A program made the translations under genes and the position numbers. Below the pieces are notes generated by a model. That model was not told where the DNA came from. It saw only the letters and a list, made by a program, of their open reading frames with translations, and ran no database searches. Below, one piece after another: positions 45,197 through 57,149 of a stretch of DNA of 64,000 nucleotides. How positions within the stretch are numbered: position 1 is the stretch's first letter; each line of letters opens with the position of its first letter. The DNA comes from Branchiostoma floridae (taxonomy: Eukaryota > Chordata > Leptocardii > Amphioxiformes > Branchiostomatidae): contig NC_049994.1 of NCBI RefSeq assembly GCF_000003815.2, positions 10,831,751 to 10,895,750 of the forward strand. The letters run 5' to 3'.

Positions 45197-47027
45197 ATGA
45201 AAATTTCAATGGAGAAAGTTGTCATGGACCAAGGTAAGCTATGGTGGAATGTTTTCTGTGTCGAAATCTTGACTCATTTCTTTACCAGACAAAATAGCTG
45301 CCTTTTTTACGAGTTTCTTGTTGATATTGGTTACATCATGATGTTTAATTCCCTGCAGGTTTTGCCCCTTCCCTAGCTGGTCTGGGCCTGACCCGGCCGT
45401 ACAAGAGGCAGGGCGGGCGGTGGACGGGCCTGGTGCTCCTGGTGGGAGGCTGTCTGGGCGGGGTGCTGGTGTGCGCCGTCCTCATGCCGCTGGTCTACGT
45501 CACCATGTCAGACCTGCAGCTGGAGGTGACCGAGCTCAGAAACCTCTTGGTAAGGCTACGACTTTATATTTGCAGCCTAAGAAAATCAATGAAATATAAA
45601 CTTTTTTAAAACGTGAAGTACAAGATAAGTAAGTTCAGAGTGATAAGTTTGATCGTGACACTCACGCTGGGAAAGACCACTGTTCTTATCGGTAAGTGTG
45701 GTGGGATATTTAAAGTGCTAAAGCTGTGGCGCCCGGCACATCTTCTTTGCATCCCATTTTAGAGAACGTCCCTGGCCGGCCGACGCTGGGAACTCATTAG
45801 TTGCTAAGTCAAGTGAGGGTATTGTGTCAAATTAATCAAATCAACAACGCCTCAAGGCCATCTGGTAAAGGTCTCAATAACACAACACAACACAACACCG
45901 AATCCAAGCAACGGTGGGAAAATGGTAACAAATACTAGTAACACGCCACGTACTGTTACGGATCATTGGGCTAAGGAGATGGGGTATTGTCTAACTGCTT
46001 CATACTAATTTGTTTCCATTTGTTACCAATAGATACCTGGTACAGAGGACCGAGTAAACGGCACTGCTGCGGGCGGGGCGCACAGGGAGCGGAGAGCGGC
46101 CGACACGTCCATCGGGGACGTGTTCGTGCGGTGGGGGAGGGAGAACTGTAGTGAAAATGCCAAGACTATCTATTCCGGTAGGGAAACTGAAGACCCGAAT
46201 GACTCACTGTAAAAAAATATCGTTTCAGCTTAAGTCCTGGCAACAATCTGTCACCCATTAATCAATTAACTCCCACTGACATTGGAAACATACAACCTCT
46301 TTATAGATATCGTTAATACAATATAGAGTATTATGTGAAGGTTAATTTGCCAGGAGGCTAATTGCAACAAGAAATATTACAGTATATGGAAAACAAATCA
46401 CTTAAGTATAGTGGGAACAAGTGACCATTCTAATATGGACTACTGAGAGCCTAAGCTTTTTGGGTTCGACGTCTTTTCTGGAAGCAGTGGATATTCAGAA
46501 ACCATCCTGTCTTTTCACATGCAGGTGTTGTGGGGGGTGGACATTACGGCCACCACGGAGGAGGAAGTGACTACCAGTGCCTGCCCCTGGACGGTGTGGA
46601 GTGGAACAACCCAGTAGCTGGTAATCAGCACGGGAGCTACATGTACGGGACAGAGTACCAGGTTAATAGTGATGGGTATTTCTCCACAGACACCATGGGG
46701 CCGTATATCTCTAACCCTTATAACTATGACGTCCCCTGCTCGGTGTGTTTCGTGGAATTACGGTCCGCACACGTCATGATCCCCGCCCGCCTGTCCTGTC
46801 CCACGGGGTGGAGTAAGGAGTACAGCGGGTACCTGATGTCAGGCCATCACGCTCACCAGAGCAACAAGAACTTCATCTGTGTGGACGGAGCTCCCATGCT
46901 AAGGCAAGGATCATCTGCCAATGTCGACGGAGCACTGCTGTACCTGGTGGAGGCGCAGTGTGGCTCTCTTCCCTGTGGGCCCTACATCAGTGGCTATGAG
47001 CTGACCTGTGTGGTCTGCACCCTGTGA
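45197..47027 (+). CDS. Type II membrane protein, short-chain-collagen-C4-like ectodomain, copy 2
   Basis: Exons are 45197-45233, 45359-45549, 46033-46177 and 46525-47027 (stop 47025-47027). Exon phases are identical to copy 1, of which it is the inverted-duplicate partner. Two possible starts exist: ATG 45197 (MKISMEKVVMDQ) and ATG 45209. The codon aligned with copy 1's start is ATT, so this copy uses a shifted start. The anchor exon differs from copy 1 by RRT to RWT and LLAGG to LLVGG. The linker has the NGT sequon and reads IGDVFVRWG where copy 1 reads IWDVYVRWG. All ten ectodomain cysteines are kept (VPCSVC, LSCPTG, FICVDG, QCGSLPC, TCVVC). Predicted length is about 291 residues. It ends in CTL like copy 1, whereas copies 3 and 5 end in CTK. 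Confidence 0.9.
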
Positions 47028-49190
47028 ACAACCAGTTACGCAACTGGGCGACAACGCCCGTATATTTCTATTCACTGTTCGGCGGCCTTACAAGTGTGTG
47101 TCTGTTTATTTGTTTGTGCAACAAGTGATGGTATCTCTTGTATGATAAAACTCATTGTGTTTTTTGTGTGTAATACGGGCTATAGTTTTGTGTGTGTGTA
47201 GTACAAGCGATTGTGTTCTTTTGCGAAATATAAGTGATTTGTGTTTCTTTTGTGTGTAATACGAGTCATGATGTTTTATGTAATACAGTGATTGCGATTT
47301 TTGTGTAAAACAACAGTGAATGGATAAACTAGATAGTTTCCAAATACATGTTCTCAACTGCAACTAGAAGGGTGTGTGTCCGTGTGACGAACTGGCAGGA
47401 CAATACTTAGCAAAACCAACACATTTTCCTTTCATCTTTACAAATTATTGGGAGAAGGGAAATGATTTCATGTATTCTAATTAGTTATTTATTTTATACT
47501 GTAGCAAAGTACTATTGCCACACTGAAGGCATATTGTGACACTTTTCCCTTTTATTACCAAGACTTCATCATGAATGAGGTTTCTTCCTACAGAATAAAG
47601 TTGTGTATGGATACAATGGACAAACTCTACTGACACTACTTGCCTTTTTCTCTTGAGTCAAACTATAAAAGCATAATAAAAATCTAAACCTGAAAACCAA
47701 GAACACAGAATCAGAGCTTAAATCTCACTTTTTACTTGCATGTGTACCATTCTCCGTATGCGCGTAGTGACCGCTAGGTCAATCCTTTGCTTGCTAACCA
47801 CCGTGAACATCATTCACACAATCTGATTATTTCCTCTACACTTCATGTGCAAATACTACATGCCTTCGCCTTAGTCGCAAAAGATGTGTGACTCCATTCA
47901 CTTAGACATGAACGGTTTCACATAAAAAAATAAACAACTTAAAAAATCTGCCATTGGGAAACTCAACCATGTCCAAATAGGAAATGTCAACTAACCAAAT
48001 TTCAGGCAGTCTGCCCAAGCGTCTTCCCAGCGCTCTTGAGCTTATACAAAGGCCTGCTTATGCATGTGTATTGAAACCCAAAGAAATTACAGCAATTCGG
48101 AAGGAAAGTTAAATGTATCGCTAAGCAGACAAACGCCGCTGTACTTCTTCAACTTCATCTTTTACAAAATAGAATTGAAAATTTGGACGTGGTAATACTT
48201 CTAAATACACTATTTTTGGTACAATAAGAAGGAAACGTATCATTATTTGCCAAAAATTCCGTTGTTTTGCCAGTGAAATGTTTAAGATATTTTCAGTCCT
48301 GACCTTGACTGGTCGCATTATTGGAAAAAAAGTCAAAGCCTGAAAAACTGCAAACCCCTTTGCGAGCCTTTCGCGATTTTCCCATTCCGAAAAGACGGAA
48401 ATTTGGTAATTTGGCGGTCGTTTTAGCCGCTTTTGTGGAGGCGGCCGGCAGCGGTACTGCAGATTAGGCTCTTACGGTATACCACCTCGACTTGTAACCG
48501 TTGAAAGTAAGTGAGATAGCCTGTGAACACTTTCTAAAAATTGTCCAGACATCTTCGTGTACATTTAGAATGACCTTTTATACGAGTTGGCATAGAAAGG
48601 ATCGAGTTTTATGCGTGCGACGCGAGGAGCCCATGTAACGGCGTGGTCGCCCGTCGAAGCGCCACCTACATTATAGCATTATACGAGAAATGAAAGTTTA
48701 TTTGCAAGTTTATGCCCATTTCCTTCGCTTCACTGTAAAGACAAATGTAGTGTGGTGACAAAGATATACCTGCAAGTACCTGAGATATTGTGTGAAAGAA
48801 GTCATTGACATATGATTGTATATTGTTACTGTTTATGTGAATCTTTATTTTTGGTCTCTCAGCAAAATGTTCAAGGAAGTGCTAAAGCAGTTTAGGCTGT
48901 TTCAACGTTTGCGATTCCTTCATTATATGTACAAAATGTATATCTGGCCTATTTCAATGTTGCAGCCCACCCTGCTATAGATTTCCTGTAAACGTTTGAA
49001 GACATAGAAAAACATATAAACATATTTACGTGGATTGATACAAATATGAACATGTTGATGCTGCTGTGATATTTACATTTCTGCTGTCAAATAAGATAAA
49101 GATTGTCATTTCGGTTCACCATTCATAATGTCTTGAACTTGTAATTAAGAACAGTTAAACTTATCAATTTGTTATGTACGTAGTTTTTGT

Positions 49191-49216
49191 CTTTCGCCGC
49201 GCTTCCGCGGCGAAAG
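49191..49216. repeat. Perfect GC-rich hairpin (11-bp stem)
   Basis: CTTTCGCCGCG (49191-49201) and CGCGGCGAAAG (49206-49216) are exact complements around a CTTC loop, at a sharp AT-to-GC transition. Possibly the tip of a transposon arm. Confidence 0.75.
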
Positions 49217-49256
49217 GCAATCAGACGGAAATTAGATTTCTGTCCGTCCGGGTCGA

Positions 49257-49475
49257 CCATGCCATACCGTGCTAGCGAGATATTCTACCCTGCAGATTCG
49301 ACGGTATGTAACGTTATGACATACGTATCGGGCAACCATGAATGTGCTGCTTGGTTTGCGGTCCATGCCATATCGTGCTAGCGAGATATTGGTCGCTGCA
49401 GATTCGACGTTGCCAAAGGCCATGCAAGTATGTATGACATACGTATCGGCCTACCATGAATGTGCTGCTTGGTTT
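49257..49475. repeat. Tandem repeat of about 106 bp, two copies
   Basis: CCATGCCATACCGTGCTAGC at 49257 recurs at 49363 with one change. Both copies continue with GAGATATT, CTGCAGATTCGACG, ATGACATACGTATCGG and CATGAATGTGCTGCTTGG. The second copy has a short insertion (CCAAAGGCCATGCAAG region). Confidence 0.85.
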
Positions 49476-49640
49476 ATGCATGGCTTATAAGCAGGAATTT
49501 GCAGAGACGGATGTGAACGGTGAGGATTTCTTCGTAAGATTGTGTACAATTTATAAACTAACATGTTCGCTGTTTGGTTATAATAAAACAGACATTGTAG
49601 AGAACAGTTTGACATGTCATTTACTTTGTTTTATATAAAA

Positions 49641-51271
49641 CTAGAGTTCGGCGACCTCATACCTCCATGAAAATTTAGAGCTTTCGTAAATTTCAGGCAA
49701 TTGACCAACACATCAACATAATTCATGCATGGTGTTGTTCATCGTTGACTAACGTGCACATGTCACAATTATAAAATTCCCATTATTGATCATTATGCGG
49801 TTTTGAATTTTTACATAAATTATGCAAATAAGTTCCTCATTACCATATTTGGTATCTGCTTATATTCCACCTATCATAATTAACATGTGTTACGTGTATT
49901 GAGGTGCAAATTAAGTCCTCATTTGCATAGAATGCATATCATTATGAACATCTTTGCCTAAGCTACCTGCATGCATTTGTGAGGTCGTCTGGCGCAGCGG
50001 CGGGATTTGTGCCTCGTGACCGAGAGGTGGCGAGTTCGAATCCCGCTGCGTGTCACCGATCTTGTACCCTTGGGAAAGGCACTTTACACGGATTTCCTCA
50101 CTATACTCAGGTGAAAAATGAGTACCTAGCTTCGGCTAGGGCCGTCCCTCGGATAGGACGTTAAATGGAGGTCCCGTGTATGGGGAGAGTCACACCCCAT
50201 GCACGTTAAAGAACCCCCACACGTGCGATGGTGCGGTGTGAGATGGAACAAACCCTTCTGTCTGGAGTTGGTGATTCACTTCAAATCACCCGGTTGGAGG
50301 CCTGGCGAACCTCCATACCGTATTAGCCAGCGAAAGGGTATATCACCCCGTAAGGGGCGGTGTAACCCCGCCGCGTGTAGACATGTGCGAACATGTGCAC
50401 ATGTGTGTATGGCGGCTTTGAAAAGGTGTTCTTAACACCTGTTTCGCCATACCCTCCAAATGGAGAATCCTAATAAATAAATAAATAAATAAATAAATGC
50501 CTAAAATGCAGGCAATCCGTCGTTCCTTTCTGCAGTTATCCCCTTTGGAGTGTCTTGACAAAAACGCCCCTGCAGTTCCACAATTAAATGTCAGGAGACT
50601 GAAACTTGCCCCACATTTTTATGACGCTAAATGCTATCTACCACTTAAATGTCACGACCATATCACGTCAGTGACAAGAGATACATTGAAAAAACTGCTA
50701 TGATAGAATATTCTCATTAATTATGCAAATGTATTCCTGATTTGCATAATTAGTATCTTATCTTGTACAACATTGTCTAAGGTACCTACATACCAAAAAT
50801 CATGAAAATCCGTTGTTAGGGTTTTGCTACTAGCGGTACCATGTCTACGGTACTACATACAAAAATCATGAAAATCGTTGTCCCTTCTTGAGTTATCCTC
50901 GTCAGAAGTTTTTGACAAAAATGCCCCTGCTATCCCCAAACTAGACGCTAGGGGGCCCAAACTTATGTCATTTCTTTCTGAGCACAAGAGCTATCTAAAA
51001 CTTAAAAATCGTGACCATAGCATGTTCAGAACACCGAGATAGCAAAACCGGAAATTGCGCTGCAGCACCAAGGGGAGTTGCTAGGGGGCCCAAAATCTAA
51101 TCATTTCCAGCTTTCGTCACACACTACCAACACACCAAGTATGAAACCAATCCACCCAGCCGTTCTTGAGTTATCTTGTTTACACACACACAAACACACA
51201 GACACACAAACGCGGGGTAAAATATAACCTCCATGACATTTCATGGAGGTAATCACCGCTACAAAATCTAG
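49641..51271. mobile_element. Dispersed repeat R1 copy interrupted by a SINE
   Basis: The left end CTAGAGTTCGGCGACCTC, then ATACCTCCATG, is mirrored by CATGGAGGTAATCACC and ATCTAG at the right. The interior matches 18861-19966: ATTATGCAAAT blocks, CCAAAAATCATG, CGCTAGGGGGCCCA, and TTGAGTTATC before an (ACACA)n tract. Without the nested SINE of about 520 bp the parent would be about 1.1 kb, the same size as the copy near 19 kb. Confidence 0.7.
49981..50498 (+). mobile_element. tRNA-derived SINE with (AAAT)n tail
   Basis: The head carries an RNA polymerase III A box (TGGCGCAGCGG, 49990-50000) and a B box (AGTTCGAATCC, 50033-50043) at tRNA spacing. Next comes a body with motifs resembling the conserved cores of invertebrate SINEs (GGACGTTAAATGGAGGTCCC and GCACGTTAAAGAACCC). 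The tail is an (AAAT)n run at about 50472-50498. It interrupts an R1 element: R1 text stops at about 49980 and resumes at about 50500. I could not define a clear target duplication. Confidence 0.85.
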
Positions 51272-51488
51272 AATTGTGTAAGATGCGTGCGCCGCATCTG
51301 ACATGGTGTGGGCGGAGGGCGTATTCGGAAATTTCTTACTCTAAGAAATTTCAGGCTATTTTCGTGTAACAAACTTCTTTCAGCAAAATAGTAGCCCTAG
51401 GATGCGTTGAAAATAGAATTACCCACATTTAATTTATAATTTCGAAAGGGAAGATTCTGACCAAGCCCGACGGAGTGAGTCTGACGCG

Positions 51489-51496
51489 TGACGTCA
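51489..51496. promoter_or_regulatory. Consensus CRE palindrome
   Basis: TGACGTCA is embedded in a larger inverted repeat (GACGGAGT ... ACTCCGTC, about 51470-51506). CREB/ATF factors bind this octamer. No gene starts nearby, so it may simply be part of a foldback element. Confidence 0.35.
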
Positions 51497-52108
51497 CGAC
51501 TCCGTCAAGTAAAAGCATAATTGCGTTACTAAAAGAAACGAAACGTTCCATTAAACATACCACAGACCTGTTTTAGTTTAAAATATCTACCTTTCACTTG
51601 ATCTTGCCATTGAAAAAATTATTTCCATTACTGTATATGCTATGTTAATATTTTATGTTGTTCATGGTGACAATACTTTGTTTGTTCTTTCAGAAATTCA
51701 GGACACATCTACTGATAAATTTGATTACTACAGTGCACTTTGATAAAACACTGTTGTACTGTAACAGAGCCGTTCTTAACAGCGAAACAATCCGAATAAA
51801 GTTAACATCATTCATACAGTTGTGTTATTATACAGTTCAAGTAAAATATACTCTGTGAGAACCACTACCTTACTAAACAGTTATATAACCTAGCACTTGA
51901 CCAAACTGTGCCAGAGCTGCCAACGTTGCAGACTTGGCACCCATAAGTTTATATATAAGTATAAGTATATATATAAGTAAGCGAAAGACCAGCTTTTTTC
52001 AGAAGCTCTTGTTTTCGGTCTGTGTACTTCTGTGTCCATAATTACATGACTGTGAGTTAAGTTTAAATTGACGGTCAAAGTAGCTGCCCTACACGTTTTC
52101 CCCAGTTT

Positions 52109-52170
52109 AGGCCACACTATAGCTCAATTTTATGGATGACATCCGCGTGCGCATTGGTTTTCGCCTGTTC
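52109..52170. repeat. R2-associated fragment
   Basis: AGGCCACACT followed by TATGGATGACATCCGCGTGC and GCATT matches 2092-2153 in the Pur-alpha intron. Short non-coding repeat. Confidence 0.6.
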
Positions 52171-52919
52171 TAAACAAAAACTGACCACATGTCACCCAGT
52201 AGCATCCCTAGCGATTAGAATTTTATGCTTGCAAGAGAATCTGCTCTTCAGGGTATGAGGCCTGTATGATTATCAAGCTCAACCAGAAAAAAAAGCACTG
52301 ACCGGAAGCTTCACAATAATGCACTACTCTAGTCAAAGGCCAAATATAGTAATGTGTACCCGGAACTTGAAGAATACACAACCTTCTATTTGGTTTGATA
52401 CCCAGTTTGTTCGCTATTATAGGCCGCACACATGACTGGCACCCCCCAGACATCCCTATATATAAATTGAGTTGATCTCACGAAATCAAGTAAAAAAAGG
52501 GGGAAAATTAGAAAAATAAATTCGTGAACGAAAGTATCGACAATAGATCTACAAATGATCAACATGCAGATCAGTTCATCACATATGTAAGAATTGAGGG
52601 GGTGCCTATGGGTCCAAAGGAGAATTACGTGCAAGGCAACACATGATAAACCGAGTTCGATATAATGTCAATTAATGTGTGGTCGCAGCTTTACTGCATT
52701 CGACAAAAAGTCAGTATTTTAGTTTCACCATAGTGTGATGGGTCTGTTTGTAGATCAACAGCATATTTATAACTCGAGAAGATGTGAATGGATCTTTATG
52801 ACATTTGGTGCGTAGCGGTTGTAGAAAGAAAGGCCAAGTTCGAAATTGGTTTACCTGGCGCTGTCCTACTGTATTGCAGCGGGCTTTGCATTTTTGTGTT
52901 TATTTGTAGACAACATTTA

Positions 52920-53441
52920 AGAAAATAAATGGAAGGAAAGCTACACGTGAATGTCAGTTGAAGCACGAGTCGGACTTGAGGTGGGGATGGATTCAAAGCT
53001 AGTTATTTTCTACACATATCCCACAATCTGTCTCAAAATCACCGCCATTTGCACATCCAATGAGGCTCTGCTTTTCCAACCTTCTGACCAACCAGAGAGT
53101 CAGCACAGCAGGACCGAACCATGAAGGCATATTAGGGGTGACAGGGTACTCTTCAAAGAATGGCAATAAGGTCTCTGAATGACAAAGATTGTTGAATATA
53201 CGCTACTCACGAGAAACCTAAAAACTAAATACTATTCAACTAAATAGGCAATGATTTTGGGTAAATACCAGCGTACTACACGTAAGATTTTTTGCCGAGC
53301 GTTTGCCACAACCCCCCCCCCGCTCCACCACAAAGAGTGCGTGCTTCCATCGCTACATTACGAACCTGACCACCTGTTGGATTGCGCCATTGCTTTATTT
53401 CCTCCTTCAAACACAACGGTCGTGCCGTCGGTGTCCTGAAA
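52920..53441 (+). promoter_or_regulatory. Conserved upstream block of gene copy 3
   Basis: About 520 bp before the start codon is shared with copies 4 (about 57150-57610) and 5 (about 61262-61749). Shared landmarks are AATCACCGCCATTT, GACCAACCAGAG, a CATGAAGG..ATATTAGGGGTGAC stretch, CACCTGTTGGATTGCGCCAT and TCCTCCTTCAAACACAAC. The block next to the ATG resembles the shorter conserved region of copies 1 and 2. It presumably includes the promoter; the transcription start was not determined. Confidence 0.6.
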
Positions 53442-55630
53442 ATGTCTTCGGAGAAACTTGTCATGGACCAAGGTGAGAAAAAAACTTTCCTTGCCAAATC
53501 TTTTAACCCGTCCCGTTGTCAAAAGAATAGCAAGATATCGTTTAGAACATGTTTACTTTCTTATGAAACTTGCTAGTTGTTAAACTTTGCCAAGAAAGAG
53601 GAACTTCACAGCACTTTTCTTAAATCTTCCCTCTGCTGCCTATCCGCATAACCAATATGCAATTGGTAGCCAAAGGGTTACTTCAGTCTGCTAAATGTTA
53701 AAATGCGTCTTAATTCATGCAGGTTTTGCCCCTTCCCTGGCTGGTCTGGGCCTGACCCGGCCGTACAAGAGGCAGGGAGGGCGGCGGACGGGCCTGGTGC
53801 TCCTGGCGGGAGGCTGTCTGGGCGGGGTGCTGGTGTGCGCCGTCCTCATGCCGCTGGTCTACGTCACCATGTCAGACCTGCAACTGGAGGTTACTGAGCT
53901 CAAGAACCTCGTGGTAAGCTTTTGACTTAACTTCAAACGAAAGAAGAAAAATGTACACTCGCTGACCGTAAAGCAATGGTCTTGTACTTTTGTGATAACT
54001 TCTTAAACTAGCTGCGCAACAGCCTGCCAGCTATTTCCGTAAGATGACACCGTTCCGTGGACAGGTTGTTGGCAAAAACAAGTCCAAAACCAAGCAAACA
54101 TGACGATACCGCATAGGTATGTTGCCTGCATGCAGTTCACTTTCTATGCATGTCACGTTCGTATACAAACTTCGTGAACTGTCCACAGTGATGCTCATTT
54201 TGTTACACGATAAGTTTAGGAAGCCACGCGTGAAGAAGAATGTGACAGTGACGAGGAACAATGAAATGCACGACACGTACTGTTACAGATCACTAGGGCC
54301 GAGAAATCTAGATAGACTACATGTTATAGAAATTGCTAAACATCTTATTCTCTACCTGCCTAAGTTGGCCATGCTGATTTGATTACTACCATATGGATGA
54401 CATACTTAATATGCGCGCGCATCAATTATTGGCCGTTTCCAAAAATAAAAAAAAAGTTTTCAACCATGCTCTAAATCGTACAAAGCAGTTGCAAAATACA
54501 TGCCGTGGATTGGAGAAAAAATGCGAAAACGTTTACTTACGTAATATAATTTCAACGTCAGTTCGAAAGTCAAAGAATATGTGAAATAACGTAGATGAAG
54601 ATTATAGTGTTCTGTATACCATGCTCTGTCACCGGTGGCTCTGTGTTTTCAGTCATTTGTTCAACCTTCCTGACCACTTATACTTCATGATGAAGGCAAC
54701 TTTTTTGGCCAAACGCAGTATCATCCGTATTAATCAAAGCAACGTGGCCTTGCTCATATTAATTTGTACACGTAATACAACAGACCTCCGGATCCAACTC
54801 TGCGTCAACCGCCTCATCGTCTACAGAGGACCGAGAGAACGGCACTGCTGCGGGCGGGACGCACAGGGAGCGGAGAGAGGCCGACCTGACGCCGGAATTC
54901 GGGGACGTGTACGTGCGGTGGGGTAGGGAGCAGTGTGGTGAAAACGCAGAGACCATCTACGCAGGTAGGCTACTGAAGTTAAATGCGACAATATATCGTG
55001 GAGTTAATACATTCTTTATTCGTCATCCATTGTCATCCTCATCATCCTGTGAACAACCCAGTTAACTCACAAATGCACCACTTCCGTGGGCATCGACAAG
55101 GACTCAGAATTACCTTTAAACTTTTCACAGGTGCTGTTGGGAGTGGTTGGTACCACCACCACGGAGGAGGAAGTGACTACCAGTGCCTGCCCCTGGAAGA
55201 TGTGGAGTGGGGGGAAAACCCAGTGGCCGGTAATCAGCACGGGAGCTACATGTACGGGGCAGAGTACGAGGTTGGTACTGGATACTTCTCCACAGACAAC
55301 ATGGAGTCCATCACCAACCCTAGTCAATATGACGTCCCCTGCTCGGTGTGTCACGTGGCCGGTCGGTCCTCACACGTCATGATCCCCGCCCGCCTATCCT
55401 GTCCCACGGGGTGGAGTAAGGAGTACAGCGGGTACCTGATGTCAGAAAAGCACACCCACTACAGCAACAAGAACTTCATCTGTATGGACGGAGCTCCCAA
55501 CCTAAGGGCGGGATCATCTGCAGACCAAGATGGAGCCCTGCTGTACCTGGTGGAGGCGCAGTGTGGCTCTCTTCCCTGTGGGCCCTACATCAGCGGCTAT
55601 GAGCTGACCTGTGTGGTCTGCACCAAGTGA
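53442..55630 (+). CDS. Type II membrane protein, short-chain-collagen-C4-like ectodomain, copy 3
   Basis: Exons are 53442-53472, 53723-53913, 54784-54964 and 55131-55630 (stop 55628-55630), giving 300 residues. The N-terminus is MSSEKLVMDQG, followed by the near-invariant anchor exon (FAPSLAGLGLTRPYKRQGG, then the hydrophobic segment) and stalk. Exon 3 begins with a Ser/Thr/Ala-rich stretch (TSGSNSASTASSSTED) not found in copies 1 and 2, a plausible O-glycosylated stalk. It then has the NGT sequon and TPEFGDVYVRWGREQC. The last exon carries the ten-cysteine pattern's remaining members (DYQCLPLEDVEW, VPCSVCHVAGRSSH, LSCPTG, FICMDG, QCGSLPC, TCVVCTK). The exon 3 acceptor was chosen because the same CAG/A site opens copies 4 and 5. 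A possible poly(A) signal AATAAA lies at 56545-56550. Confidence 0.9.
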
Positions 55631-57149
55631 ACTTTCCTTATCTTGGAATCAAGAATGATTTTACAACGTTTTTTTCTTTATTAACCTGTTGACAATGTCC
55701 GTAGCATATATTCCACCGTCTAACGTTGTAAGATCTGTTTGTGTGTATTCGTCCTTTCCTATGTGTGTATTAAACAGCGACGGAGTGCCCATGGCTATCA
55801 CATACATGTAGTTCCAAAATATACTTGACTACTGTACTTCACTGTAGTGTATTGCACAACCAAGAACGTCTATGACTTGACCTTTGATGTACCGTCACCC
55901 AGGCCTAAGGCATCTTTTGTGCCCATTGAATCAGAAACTAGTTATACATGTATGATTTGGTACGTGTATCACAGATTGCCTTGATAGAAGATTTGAAGCT
56001 GGTGTGTTATTATGCCAAAGGGCGGTTATACCAGTCATTCATACAGATGTTGGCTTCACGATGTATTGTAGATGACTTTGTATACATCTAGAAGTTGCCC
56101 TCTCTTGGATAAAGGGGTCGATAGGTTTTTAAGACAGAATAGAGGGTTTCTTCTTAATTCTGCGTGCTTAACTTTAAAATAGATGCCCTTGAGTTCGTAC
56201 ACAGAGTGTTATAGAGTAGAGTTTCGGCCAGGCAGGAGTGTTGACTCCTGTTTGGGACCACTATAGATTATTAACAGTTATAGATTAACACAATTTCTGT
56301 GCTATAGCACTTGTACATTGAATCCATCAATAGCCTTTGGATTTCGTCTACATGGCTTTGTCCTGTTGTAGGGGTGTGGCAGATCCATTGTGTGTGAAAA
56401 TGACCTAGATATGAAAAGCTGACTGGTCTGATCTGTCCCATATAAACTCCATTTTCATTACTCTTTTACATATACATATGACCGCTGTGTAGATTATAAT
56501 AACTCGTGTAACTAGGGTATTTACACTATACTATGGACTGAACTAATAAATGTTGTGTGATAAATTTCATGTTTGGTCTGTTATTTAAATGTAGTGAAAG
56601 TGAGTCACAAATACGCCTAAATACTAATATAGGATATAGGGATGGAAACCTACTCACACTTTCAATGGTAACCTTTCATCGAAACATTGCTTTCATAAAC
56701 AACATTGTTTTTTCTTCAGATGGAATTAGCGTTTTGTCTCATAGAAAAAAAAGAAAACTATCATTTGCCAAGCAATCGTAATACTGTATAGAATGCCTCC
56801 GCCCCTGAGGCGTCGCCAAAAAGCAACATGTTTTCTCTTTTTCTGAATGCATATTGGAGCAACGTATCTAGGTACTACTAATGTTAAATGGTTAAAGACA
56901 AGTGCATAATTTTGTTGAGCGTCCTACTTCTATAACATCAAAGTAACGATTGAATATATGCATAATCCATATTGAAGCCACAGAATTCTTCTCATACATG
57001 ACGTTTTGTCATGCATTGTCGCCATAGATATAGATATTAGTCAGGTCATTCATCTGACAATTTCCTTGTGCCCATCCCTATCTATGCTCCATTTCGCCCT
57101 ACTTGGTACCGTCTGTGTGCGGCATGTGGCCGTTGGAGCGGATCGGACT
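55631..57149. other. 3' flank of copy 3 and spacer
   Basis: No exon is recognised. The stretch about 56380-56600 resembles 61040-61230 after copy 4 (ACTAATAAATGTTGTGTGAT against TAATAAACTGATGTGATAAA), so it belongs to the tandem duplication unit. A short fragment near 56222-56275 (GGCCAGGCAGGAGTGTTG) is related in inverse orientation to the element at 63869-64000. Confidence 0.5.

Larger units (their letters stand above)
41455..47990. repeat. Large inverted duplication (two arms of about 3.3 kb)
   Basis: Sequence from about 41455 to 44830 reappears as its reverse complement from about 45065 to 47990. Matching landmarks include 41459-41530 with 47900-47985 (a CATTGGGAAACTCAACC motif), 42190-42240 with 47590-47640, and 42361-42420 with 47411-47470. 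The whole of genes 1 and 2 match, including their promoters (GACCACCTGTTGGATCGTGC at 45129 against its complement near 44770). The spacer of about 240 bp (44830-45065) itself has CCACTAG/CTAGTGG ends. The arms have diverged at many positions and by indels, so the event is not very recent. Confidence 0.85.
47991..52920. other. Repeat-rich interval between gene copies 2 and 3
   Basis: 4.9 kb without a recognisable exon. It holds a perfect hairpin (49191-49216), a two-copy tandem repeat (49257-49475), an R1 element with a nested SINE (49641-51271), a palindromic CRE motif (51489-51496) and an R2-related fragment (52109-52170). The stretches 48000-49180 and 52200-52920 show nothing I can name. 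Confidence 0.55.

Noticed and set aside
49981-50050. A functional tRNA gene
   Set aside because: A and B boxes are present, but the sequence continues into a SINE body with an (AAAT)n tail and no acceptor-stem pairing was evident, so it is a SINE head.
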